From Oscillospiraceae bacterium (GTDB lineage: Bacteria > Bacillota > Clostridia > Oscillospirales > Oscillospiraceae), in NCBI GenBank assembly GCA_016287555.1, contig JAEFAK010000071.1, positions 1 through 8,350 of the forward strand: a DNA stretch of 8,350 nt, given 5' to 3'. The notes under the pieces were generated by a model. The model was not told where the DNA came from. It was given only the letters and a program-made list of their open reading frames with translations, and did not search any database. The position numbers and the translations under genes were made by a program. Shown here one piece after another: positions 1 to 6,396 of this stretch. Every line of letters begins with the position of its first letter. Within the stretch, counting starts at the first letter, position 1.

Positions 1-1
1 C

Positions 2-802
2 AGGGCCGAGCTCGCTCTCGGCGCGCCGTACGCCGCGGCGCGGCAGCGCGCGGCCGAAAAGCTTTCCGGGAGGAAGCTCCCCGCGCTCGGCAGGCCCAAC
101 GATATCCTCGCCATAGAATATATTAAGGCCCTTCGCCACCTCGGCAGCGGCATAGAGCCGATCGCCCTCCTGCGCGAGGGCGCCCATGACGCGGACGACC
201 CGCGATTTCCGTCCGCCTCCGTGCTGCGCGCCGCCCTGCGCCGCGGCGGCAGTGTGGACGGTATGACGCCGCCCGCGTGCGCGGAGACGATCCGCGCCGA
301 GATCGAGGCCGGGCGCGCCCCTGTCTCGTCCGAAGCTCTGGAGACGGCAGTCCTTGCGCGCCTGCGCAGTATGAAGCAGGAGGACTTCATCGCCCTGCCC
401 GACTCGGGCGACGGGCTGGCCGAGCGCATGCTCAAGGCAGTCTCCCGCGCGAGAACGCTCGCGGAGCTTTATGAGCTTACCAAGACCAGAAGGCTCGCCA
501 TGTCGCGCATAAGGCGCGCAGCCATGTGCGCCTTCCTCGGCGTGACCGCGGAGTCCCGCGCTGCGTCGCCCCTGTATATCCGCGTGCTCGCGGCCGGCGA
601 GAAGGGCCGCGCCGTCCTGAAAGAAAAAGCCCACCGCCTTCCGTTGATAACGAAAGCGGCGAGCGCGAAAAAGCTCGATGAAGCCGCGCTGTCCGAGTTC
701 ATGCTGGACGTCCGCGCCTCCGACCTGCGAAGTCTCGGAAGACCGTCGCCGGAGCAGCGCATCCCGGGGGAGGACTGGCTGACCTCGCCCTATATGGCTT
801 AG
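2..802 (+). CDS. tmcAL: tRNA(Met) cytidine acetate ligase, C-terminal part (5' end outside window)
   Basis: TmcAL (YlbM family) uses ATP and acetate to acetylate C34 in the anticodon of elongator tRNA-Met, giving ac4C34; it is cytoplasmic. The reading frame is open from base 2, so the gene enters from the left; 266 residues are visible of a family size near 400. The N-terminal nucleotidyltransferase core with its HIGH-type motif lies outside the window. Visible family marks are PNDILAIEYIKAL (about codons 33-45), the GAHD...PSASVLRAAL segment that matches the family's GAxYHD...ASAxxIR pattern, a DFIALPDSGDGLAERML segment, and the basic helix KTRRLAMSRIRRA near the C-terminus. A GTG at 221 could be mistaken for a start, but conserved sequence continues upstream of it. 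The TAG stop overlaps the stop of the convergent methyltransferase gene, and no terminator follows. The family call is from memory of these motifs and is fairly secure. Confidence 0.88.
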   Translation, partial: RAELALGAPYAAARQRAAEKLSGRKLPALGRPNDILAIEYIKALRHLGSGIEPIALLREGAHDADDPRFPSASVLRAALRRGGSVDGMTPPACAETIRAEIEAGRAPVSSEALETAVLARLRSMKQEDFIALPDSGDGLAERMLKAVSRARTLAELYELTKTRRLAMSRIRRAAMCAFLGVTAESRAASPLYIRVLAAGEKGRAVLKEKAHRLPLITKAASAKKLDEAALSEFMLDVRASDLRSLGRPSPEQRIPGEDWLTSPYMA

Positions 803-1371
803 AGCCTTGTCCCCGAGATAAGATAAAAATACGGCGTGTCGACAATGGCGTCGACCTTGAAAAACCCATCCCAGAGCTCTGCCTCGACCTTGGCCGCGCG
901 AAGCCCCGTCGTGACCGAATGGGGAACGTTATGGTGGTGGTCGTTTATCTGATCCTTGCCCGCGCCGTGGGCTATGGTGAGACGCCCGCCGGGCTTGAGC
1001 GCGCGTGCCATGGCGTCGATGAGCAGCTCCTTGCGCATGAAATGGGGATAGGCGTTATATACGAGAGCGGTGTCGAAGCCGCTCAGGGAAAGTTTAGTTA
1101 CGTCGCCGCAGAGGACCTTTATCCTTCTGTCGGCGGCGAATTTTTTCTCCGCCCGCTTAGCCATCTCCGTCGAGATGTCGACGCCGGTTATCTCCGCCGC
1201 TCCCGCGGCCAGAAGCTCCGGGAACATGGCGCCCGTTCCGCAGGCGACGTCGAGAACCTTTTTGCCGGCGGGGCATGCGAAGAAGGCCGCCGCGATCCTC
1301 TCCGGCGCGGCCGGAACGTAGTCGTCGTCCCAGTGCTCTGCGAGATTGTCGAAGAATTCTTTAACGTCCAT
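799..1371 (-). CDS. Class I SAM-dependent methyltransferase, substrate unknown
   Basis: This 190-residue protein has the Rossmann-type SAM-binding fold of the Methyltransf_11/25 kind. Motif I is VLDVACGTG (39-47). The acidic residue expected to hold the SAM ribose is D65 in GVDIS. A GD pair sits at 89-90, followed by FDTALVYNAYPHF (99-111) and the post-motif LKPGGRLTIAH (125-135). A histidine-rich HHHN (145-148) after KDQIN resembles the H-rich segment seen in small clostridial methyltransferases of unknown substrate. There is no signal peptide or membrane segment, so it should be cytoplasmic. The ATG is preceded by GGAGGG five bases upstream (1377-1382). It starts 20 bases after the rodA stop, so it is probably the second gene of a rodA operon. 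No motif identifies the substrate, and a role in envelope synthesis would be guesswork. Confidence 0.87.
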   Translation of the reverse strand: MDVKEFFDNLAEHWDDDYVPAAPERIAAAFFACPAGKKVLDVACGTGAMFPELLAAGAAEITGVDISTEMAKRAEKKFAADRRIKVLCGDVTKLSLSGFDTALVYNAYPHFMRKELLIDAMARALKPGGRLTIAHGAGKDQINDHHHNVPHSVTTGLRAAKVEAELWDGFFKVDAIVDTPYFYLISGTRL

Positions 1372-1391
1372 TGGGTCCCTCCGTGGTCATT

Positions 1392-2540
1392 TTAAGAGTA
1401 GTGCCGCCGCAGCTCGTCGCTCGGGCGCATTCGTATGCCCGAGACTATCCCCATCGCGGCGAACGTCGTGACGATGGAGGAGCCTCCGTAGCTGAACAGC
1501 GGGAGAGTAAGACCGATGACCGGGGTGAGCCCGAGGCACATTCCGATGTTCTCAAAGGTCTGGAAGGTCAGCATCGCGGCGTAGCCGACGCAGATGAGCA
1601 TGTGCATATAGCTGTTGGAGCGGATGCCGACGTAGATGACGCGGATTATAATAAGCACGAGCAGGATGATGACGCCTATGCAGCCTATCATGCCGAGCTC
1701 CTCGCCCGTGACGGCGAAAATGAAGTCCGTGTGCTTAAAGGGCAGCATCGAGGACTGCGACTGCGTGCCGTGCGTGAGCCCCTGCCCGGTGAGCTGCCCG
1801 GATGCGAGCGCGAGCTTGCTCTGCGAGGCGTGCCAGGTCACCCCGAGGCCGGTCGGGTCGACCGCTTCGGGGAAGTACGGGGCCAGTATTCGCGATCGCT
1901 GGTTGCCGTTGAGCAGGTGGTTCCATATAAAAGGCGAGGCTGCGACGATTAGCGCCCCTCCTATGAGGAACCAGTGAAGGCCGACGCCGGCGGCGAAGGT
2001 CATCGCGAGGAAGATGACGAAGTAGACCAGCGCCGAGCCGAGGTCGCGGCTCGTCAGCAGGATAAGGCCGAACATGACGGCGAAGTGCGCCGCCAGCAGC
2101 AGGACGGAGCCTATGGAGCCGACGCCGTTTTTCGTGTCGCGCAGCCAGGCAAGCTGCTTTGCGTAGAGCACGACGAACGTGACCTTGACGACCTCCGCGG
2201 GCTGTATGCCGACGCGGCCGAAGCGGAGCCAGCTCTTGTTGCCGGTGCCGCCCTCGACGCCGAATTTGAAGAGCGTCGCGATGAAGAGAACGTCGAAAAT
2301 GAGTATGATGAGCCAGTGCTCGGCGATAAGATCGATGTCTATGATGCTGAGCACGACGAAAAGACCGACCCCCAGCACGACGGAGACGGCCTGGATTATC
2401 ATATATTGATTTGTCTCGTAGGTCAGCGTGGCGCTGTATATGAGCACGAGGCCGTAGGCGCACGAGATCAGGCACAGAGCCAGCAGGACCGAATCCGCCG
2501 TCTTGAAGAAATCGCGGACGGCGATAAGGACTCTTTTCAA
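1392..2540 (-). CDS. rodA: SEDS-family peptidoglycan glycosyltransferase, RodA type
   Basis: RodA is an integral membrane enzyme that polymerises lipid II into glycan strands with a partner class B penicillin-binding protein, in cell elongation. This 382-residue protein has about ten hydrophobic segments, typical of SEDS proteins. Conserved marks are NKSWLRFG (101-108) followed by QPAEVVK (113-119), SRDLGSA (164-170), ASGQLTGQGL (246-255), HTDFIFAVTGEELG (270-283) and LPLFSYGGSS (346-355). D272 in HTDFIF aligns with the catalytic Asp of RodA (E. coli D262, B. subtilis D280, from memory). The HTDFIF wording favours RodA over FtsW or SpoVE, but sporulation paralogues cannot be excluded. The start is TTG at 2540-2538, supported by GAGGAG seven bases upstream and by the lack of an upstream ATG in frame. 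The gene leads a leftward unit with the methyltransferase; no PBP2, mreB or mreC lies nearby. Confidence 0.9.
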   Translation of the reverse strand: MKRVLIAVRDFFKTADSVLLALCLISCAYGLVLIYSATLTYETNQYMIIQAVSVVLGVGLFVVLSIIDIDLIAEHWLIILIFDVLFIATLFKFGVEGGTGNKSWLRFGRVGIQPAEVVKVTFVVLYAKQLAWLRDTKNGVGSIGSVLLLAAHFAVMFGLILLTSRDLGSALVYFVIFLAMTFAAGVGLHWFLIGGALIVAASPFIWNHLLNGNQRSRILAPYFPEAVDPTGLGVTWHASQSKLALASGQLTGQGLTHGTQSQSSMLPFKHTDFIFAVTGEELGMIGCIGVIILLVLIIIRVIYVGIRSNSYMHMLICVGYAAMLTFQTFENIGMCLGLTPVIGLTLPLFSYGGSSIVTTFAAMGIVSGIRMRPSDELRRHYS

Positions 2541-2547
2541 CTTATCA

Positions 2548-2553
2548 CTCCTC
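2548..2553 (-). promoter_or_regulatory. Ribosome binding site fixing the TTG start of rodA
   Basis: Read on the minus strand, GAGGAG lies seven bases before the TTG at 2540-2538. It is the only good Shine-Dalgarno site here and decides the start in favour of TTG. Confidence 0.8.
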
Positions 2554-2564
2554 AGGTAAACATT

Positions 2565-2593
2565 ATAATACCATTTTGCCGGCTCCGAGTAAA
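2565..2593 (-). promoter_or_regulatory. Sigma-A-like promoter for rodA
   Basis: On the minus strand TTTACT (2588-2593) is separated by 17 bases from TATTAT (2565-2570), with TGG directly before the -10 giving an extended TGn element. An overlapping TATAAT three bases further on (2562-2567) is an alternative -10. Transcription would begin near 2558, giving a leader of roughly 18 bases that still holds the ribosome binding site. This is a pattern match only. Confidence 0.65.
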
Positions 2594-2602
2594 TACAAAA
2601 AA

Positions 2603-2631
2603 TTGAATTATGGCGCGCGAGGTGTTATAGT
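2603..2631 (+). promoter_or_regulatory. Sigma-A-like promoter for tsaE-tsaB
   Basis: TTGAAT (2603-2608) and TATAGT (2626-2631) are spaced by exactly 17 bases, close to the TTGACA/TATAAT consensus. Transcription would begin near 2638, about 34 bases before the tsaE ATG. It lies back to back with the rodA promoter: only nine bases separate the two -35 boxes. Confidence 0.7.
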
Positions 2632-2671
2632 GTTCGGAGAAAGCAAAGCTGCGAAGGGAGGAGACCGGAAA

Positions 2672-3091
2672 ATGAGGCGCATAGTTTCGCTCTGCGAGGA
2701 GGATACCGAGCGCGCGGGCGCCGAGCTCTCGTCGGGTCTCGCTCCGGGCAGCGTCGTCGCCCTGCGCGGCGATCTCGGCGCGGGGAAGACGGTCTTCGTG
2801 CGCGGCATGGCGGCCGGTCTCGGCATAACCTCCCGCGTCACGAGCCCGACCTTCGCCATCGTAAACGAATATCCCGGCTCGCCGGAGCTCATCCATTTCG
2901 ACATGTACCGCCTCTCCGGCGAGGACGAGCTCTATGAGCTCGGATGGGACGACTATCTGGCGCGAAACGCCGTCGTCGTCTGCGAATGGAGCGAGCTCGT
3001 TCCCGGCGCCATGGAGGGCGCCGTGACCGTCACGATAGAGAAGACGGGACCGCAGGAGCGGGTCATCACCATAGAGGGAGAAGACGAATGA
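2672..3091 (+). CDS. tsaE: tRNA t6A biosynthesis ATPase TsaE
   Basis: TsaE is the cytoplasmic ATPase that drives turnover of the TsaB-TsaD complex, which moves a threonylcarbamoyl group onto A37 of ANN-decoding tRNAs to make t6A. The 139-residue protein has the P-loop GDLGAGKT (33-40), the family's SPTF (58-61), HFDMYRL (75-81) and CEWSE (104-108), whose Trp and Glu are typical of the family. Length is slightly short of the usual 150 or so. The ATG at 2672 is chosen because GGGAGGAG (2656-2663) sits eight bases upstream; an in-frame ATG at 2576 would put the predicted promoter inside the gene and add sequence unlike TsaE. It overlaps tsaB by four bases (ATGA), which suggests translational coupling of the two partners. 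Confidence 0.95.
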   Translation: MRRIVSLCEEDTERAGAELSSGLAPGSVVALRGDLGAGKTVFVRGMAAGLGITSRVTSPTFAIVNEYPGSPELIHFDMYRLSGEDELYELGWDDYLARNAVVVCEWSELVPGAMEGAVTVTIEKTGPQERVITIEGEDE

Positions 3092-3783
3092 GGATACTTG
3101 CCCTTGAATCCTCGGCGGTCGCCGCGAGCGCCGCTCTGCTGACCGACGGGGAGCTGACCGCCTCGGTCTTCCAGTCCGCCGGACTTACCCACAGCACGAC
3201 CCTCATGCCCATGTGCGCCGACATGCTCGCGGGCTGCGGGCTCTCGGTCTCCGACGTCGACCTTGTCGCCGTCGCGCGCGGCCCGGGCTCGTTTACGGGC
3301 ATACGCATCGGCGTCGCCGCCGCGCGGGGCCTCGCGTGGGGGGCGGAGAAGCCCTGCTGCGGCGTCTCCACGCTGGAGGCCATGGCCATGCCGCTGGCCT
3401 TCATGGAGGGCGCGGTGATCTGCTGCGCAATGGACGCGCGCCGCTCCCAGGTATATAACGCGCTTTTTTCCGCCGAGGGCGGCAGGCTCGTCAGACTCGC
3501 GCCGGACAGGGCTGTTTCGCTTGAGCAGCTCGGAGCGGAGCTTAAAAATACCGAAAAAAGGGTAATTATAGTTGGAGACGGAGCAAAACTGTGTTATAAT
3601 ACTCTGAGACCCGTCTCGGACAGGCTCGCACTCGCGCCGGCGCCGCTGCTCATGCAGAGCGCGTACGGCGTGGCGCTCGCCGCCGCGGATGCGGAAAAGC
3701 GATCTGAGCCCGTCCCGAACTACCTCCGCAAGTCGCAGGCCGAGCGGGAGCGCGAGGCGCGTCTTGCAGCCCAAGGCAGCTGA
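3088..3783 (+). CDS. tsaB: tRNA t6A biosynthesis protein TsaB
   Basis: TsaB is the catalytically inactive ASKHA-fold partner of TsaD in the t6A37 tRNA-modification complex. This 231-residue protein shows the family's ALESS near the N-terminus (5-9), GPGSFTGIRIG (65-75), DARRSQVY (116-123) and a C-terminal PNYLRKSQAER (210-220). The ATG at 3088 overlaps the tsaE stop; a longer upstream frame is only the shadow of tsaE. In many Firmicutes rimI and tsaD follow, but here upp comes next, so the catalytic TsaD must be encoded elsewhere. Codons about 151-172 are AT-rich (GTA ATT ATA GTT and similar) and unlike the GC-ending codons around them. That patch contains a promoter-like sequence, listed separately. 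Confidence 0.94.
   Translation: MRILALESSAVAASAALLTDGELTASVFQSAGLTHSTTLMPMCADMLAGCGLSVSDVDLVAVARGPGSFTGIRIGVAAARGLAWGAEKPCCGVSTLEAMAMPLAFMEGAVICCAMDARRSQVYNALFSAEGGRLVRLAPDRAVSLEQLGAELKNTEKRVIIVGDGAKLCYNTLRPVSDRLALAPAPLLMQSAYGVALAAADAEKRSEPVPNYLRKSQAEREREARLAAQGS
3572..3600 (+). promoter_or_regulatory. Candidate internal promoter for upp within tsaB
   Basis: A perfect TATAAT (3595-3600) with a preceding TGT extended element is spaced 17 bases from TTGGAG (3572-3577), which matches the -35 consensus only in its TTG. Transcription would begin near 3607, about 214 bases before upp. The local AT-rich codons break with the rest of the gene, which argues against a chance match. No other good promoter is seen before upp. 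Confidence 0.5.
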
Positions 3784-3820
3784 TTCGAAAATCAATTCAA
3801 ATATACAGGAGTGTGCAACA

Positions 3821-4453
3821 ATGGCAGGCAGCGTTCACGTAATGGATCATCCCCTTATCCAGCATAAGCTCTCCGTTCTCCGAGACAAGAACACGAGCGT
3901 CAAGGAATTCCGCGAGCTCGTGTCCGAGATAGCGAGCCTCATGTGCTTTGAGGCGACGCGGGATATACCCACGGAGGAGATAGAGATCGAGACCCCGGTC
4001 GGCATGGCGAAGGTCAAGCGCCTCGCCGGCAAGAAAATGGCGATAGTGCCCATCCTCCGCGCCGGCCTCGGCATGGTCGACGGCATCCTTCAGCTCGTGC
4101 CCAGCGCGAAGGTCGGTCACATCGGCCTTTACAGGAACCCCGAGACGCTCGAGCCCGTCGAGTATTACTGCAAGATGCCCAAGGATATAGCCGAGCGCGA
4201 GGTATACATCCTCGATCCCATGCTCGCCACCGGCGGCAGCGCGACGGCGGCCGTCAGCTTCCTTAAAAACTACGGCTGCAAGCACATCAAGCTCATGTGC
4301 ATCATAGCCGCTCCCGAGGGCGTCAAGCGCATCACCGAGGATCACCCCGACATAGACCTCTTCGTCGCGGCGGTCGATTCCCACCTCAACGACCACGGAT
4401 ACATAGTCCCCGGCCTCGGCGACGCCGGCGACAGGATATTCGGCACGAAATAA
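3821..4453 (+). CDS. upp: Uracil phosphoribosyltransferase
   Basis: UPRTase converts uracil and PRPP to UMP and pyrophosphate in pyrimidine salvage, in the cytoplasm. The 210 residues match the usual length of about 208. Conserved parts are HPLIQHKLSVLRDK (10-23), PILRAGLGM (77-85), the PRPP-binding loop DPMLATGGSA (132-141) and the C-terminal uracil-binding stretch GLGDAGDRIFGTK (198-210). The ATG at 3821 follows AGGAGTG (3807-3813); the in-frame extension upstream overlaps tsaB in another frame and is rejected. The 37-base gap after tsaB is AT-rich and holds no hairpin or pyr-type attenuator that I can see. It may be co-transcribed with tsaE-tsaB or use the promoter inside tsaB. No uracil permease gene is adjacent. 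Confidence 0.97.
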   Translation: MAGSVHVMDHPLIQHKLSVLRDKNTSVKEFRELVSEIASLMCFEATRDIPTEEIEIETPVGMAKVKRLAGKKMAIVPILRAGLGMVDGILQLVPSAKVGHIGLYRNPETLEPVEYYCKMPKDIAEREVYILDPMLATGGSATAAVSFLKNYGCKHIKLMCIIAAPEGVKRITEDHPDIDLFVAAVDSHLNDHGYIVPGLGDAGDRIFGTK

Positions 4454-4466
4454 GCGAAACTTACGA

Positions 4467-4511
4467 CGGGCTTCTCTCGCTCCCGCTCTCGCGGGCGGCG
4501 GGGGAAGCCCG
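4467..4511 (+). repeat. Nested inverted repeat in the upp to ABC-F gap
   Basis: An outer perfect 8-base stem, CGGGCTTC (4467-4474) with GAAGCCCG (4504-4511), encloses an inner CCCGC/GCGGG stem (4482-4486 with 4491-4495) with a TCTC loop. No run of T follows, so it does not look like a standard intrinsic terminator. It occupies most of the 80-base gap and ends 22 bases before the ABC-F start codon. Confidence 0.6.
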
Positions 4512-4533
4512 AACGACGGATACGGGACTTTTC

Positions 4534-6396
4534 ATGATAGACATTGCCGTCAAAGGCGTCACAAAAGCCTTTGAGATCGACAAGAAGATACTCGACGGCC
4601 TTTCCTTCGAGGTCAACTCCGGGGAGCGCGTCGGCCTGCTCGGGAAAAACGGGGCCGGCAAGACGACGCTCTTCCGCCTCATCGTGGGCGAGCTGGAGTG
4701 CGACGAGGGCGAGATCGTCGTCGGTACGGGCAAGCGCATCGGCCTCATCTCGCAGATACCCGTCTACCCCGCGCACTACACGACTGAGGACGTGCTGCTC
4801 TCGGCCCACGCGCGCATATTCGAGCTCTCGGAGCGCCTTGAAAAGATGCGCGAGGCGATGGCGGCCGGGGAAAAGACGGATATGGCGCTGTATGACTCGC
4901 TCTCGGCCGAGTTCGAGGCTCTCGACGGCTGGAACGAGGAGGTCGAGCGCAACAAGGTCGCCAACGGCCTGGATATCCCGCAGGCCATGCGCGCCCAGCT
5001 CTTCTCATCGCTCTCCGGTGGCGAAAAGACGCGCGTCAACCTTGCCCGCCTCATCCTCGAGAAGACGGACATCCTGCTTCTCGACGAGCCCACCAACCAC
5101 CTCGACATGAAGGCGACCGAATGGCTCGAGGACTACCTCGACCATTTCCGCGGGACGGTCCTGACTATCTCGCACGACCGCTATTTCCTTGACCGGGTCG
5201 TCTCCCGCATCGTCGAGATAAACGCGGGCAAGGCCGAATTCTACGGCGGCAATTACAGCTTCTACGCCGTCGAAAAGCAGGCCCGCTATGAAGAGCAGCT
5301 CAAAAAATGGGAGCAGGAATCCAAGGAGGTCAAGCGCCTCGAGGAGGCCGCCGCCCGCCTGTACCAGTGGGGCACGGGCAACGAGATGCTCATGAAAAAA
5401 TCCTTCGCCATAAAGACCCGCGCCGAGCGCGTCAGGACTGTCGACAGACCGACCGCCGAGAAGAAGATACGCGGCGCGATAGGGCAGAAGGAATTCCGCG
5501 CGGACGAGCTGATGGTCGTTCGCGGCCTTACGAAATCCTACGGCGAGCGCACGCTCTTTTCCGACGTGGAGCTGCTCGTGGGCGGAGGCGAGCGCATCGC
5601 CGTCATAGGCGACAACGGGACGGGCAAATCGACGCTCATCGGCTGCCTGCTGGGCCTTACCGACCCGGACGCCGGCTTCGTCAAGCTCGGCCCCGCCGTC
5701 AAGGCGGCATATCTGCCGCAGATAGTCCGCTTTGCCGACCCGCGCCTGAGCGTGCTCGATACGGCCATGGCCGAGGCAAAGTGGACCGCGCAGACCGCGC
5801 GCAACCGGCTCGGAGCTTTCAAGTTCTCCGGCGAGGACGTGTTCAAGCCCGTCTCGGCGCTGTCCGGCGGCGAGCAGAGCAGACTGCGGCTGTGCATACT
5901 CATGAAGGACGATATCAACCTGCTCGTGCTCGACGAGCCGACAAACCACCTCGACATCGACTCGCGCGAGTGGATGGAGGAGGCCCTGTCGGACTATACC
6001 GAGGCGCTGCTTTTCGTCTCGCACGACAGATATTTCATAAGCCGGTTCGCCACGCGCATCTGGGAGCTGGAGGACGGGAAGCTGACCGACTGGCCCTGCG
6101 GCTTCGAGGAGTACCGCGAGCGTAAGGAGCGCATGACCCGCGTCGAGCAGGTCGTGAAGACGGAAAAGCGCCGCGAGGCGAAAAAGGCCGCCGTTCCCTC
6201 CCGCGAAAAGCGCATGGCGACGCTGGAAAAGCGCATCCAGACGGCGGAGGAGAAGATAGCCGCGCTCGACGCGGATATAGAGGCGAATTCGACCGACTAC
6301 GAAAAGCTGCAGGAGCTTTTCGCGGCGAAGACCGAGGCGGAAAACGGGCTCGAGGCGCTCTATGAGGAGTGGTCCGAGCTCTCGGAGGAAGAATAA
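4534..6396 (+). CDS. ABC-F family ATPase (ribosome-associated, YdiF/Uup-like)
   Basis: ABC-F proteins are soluble twin-ABC ATPases without membrane domains; characterised members bind the ribosomal E site to help stalled translation or protect against antibiotics. In this 620-residue protein, ABC1 has Walker A GKNGAGKT (37-44), signature LSGGEK (160-165) and ILLLDEP (180-186). A charged helical linker, the presumed P-tRNA interaction motif, spans about 241-320. ABC2 has GDNGTGKST (359-367), LSGGEQ (443-448) and LLVLDEP (463-469). Both cassettes end in SHDRYF. A charged C-terminal coiled coil covers about 556-618, as in YdiF and Uup. The only in-frame start that fits is ATG 4534, preceded by a weak GGGA. 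The stop overlaps the next gene's ATG by one base. Resistance or housekeeping function cannot be told from sequence; housekeeping is likelier given the neighbours. Confidence 0.93.
   Translation: MIDIAVKGVTKAFEIDKKILDGLSFEVNSGERVGLLGKNGAGKTTLFRLIVGELECDEGEIVVGTGKRIGLISQIPVYPAHYTTEDVLLSAHARIFELSERLEKMREAMAAGEKTDMALYDSLSAEFEALDGWNEEVERNKVANGLDIPQAMRAQLFSSLSGGEKTRVNLARLILEKTDILLLDEPTNHLDMKATEWLEDYLDHFRGTVLTISHDRYFLDRVVSRIVEINAGKAEFYGGNYSFYAVEKQARYEEQLKKWEQESKEVKRLEEAAARLYQWGTGNEMLMKKSFAIKTRAERVRTVDRPTAEKKIRGAIGQKEFRADELMVVRGLTKSYGERTLFSDVELLVGGGERIAVIGDNGTGKSTLIGCLLGLTDPDAGFVKLGPAVKAAYLPQIVRFADPRLSVLDTAMAEAKWTAQTARNRLGAFKFSGEDVFKPVSALSGGEQSRLRLCILMKDDINLLVLDEPTNHLDIDSREWMEEALSDYTEALLFVSHDRYFISRFATRIWELEDGKLTDWPCGFEEYRERKERMTRVEQVVKTEKRREAKKAAVPSREKRMATLEKRIQTAEEKIAALDADIEANSTDYEKLQELFAAKTEAENGLEALYEEWSELSEEE

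Noticed and set aside
1371..2606. Long plus-strand frames (1371-1952 and 1974-2606) opposite rodA
   Set aside because: Their translations are low-complexity and rich in Asp, Glu and Arg, with no family motifs, while the minus strand encodes a clear SEDS protein.
2953..3795. 280-codon minus-strand frame opposite tsaE-tsaB
   Set aside because: It is a shadow of well-supported genes and has no ribosome binding site or domain.
3689..3820. N-terminal extension of Upp
   Set aside because: The extra 44 codons overlap tsaB in another frame, are unlike UPRTase, and the internal ATG at 3821 has a proper ribosome binding site.
4467..4511. Hairpin as an intrinsic terminator for upp
   Set aside because: The stem is good but no T tract follows, so I list it as an inverted repeat and not as a terminator.
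4297..4533. N-terminal extension of the ABC-F protein
   Set aside because: It is an Arg/His-rich out-of-frame reading of upp and the hairpin gap; the ABC fold begins at the ATG at 4534.
5005..6024. 339-codon open frame on the minus strand opposite the ABC-F gene
   Set aside because: It is antisense to conserved ABC cassettes, has no recognisable domain, and is the kind of long open antisense frame expected from GC-rich codon bias.
4534..6396. ABC-F gene as an acquired antibiotic-resistance gene
   Set aside because: Codon use matches the neighbours, there is no mobile element nearby, and the C-terminal coiled coil resembles housekeeping YdiF/Uup types.
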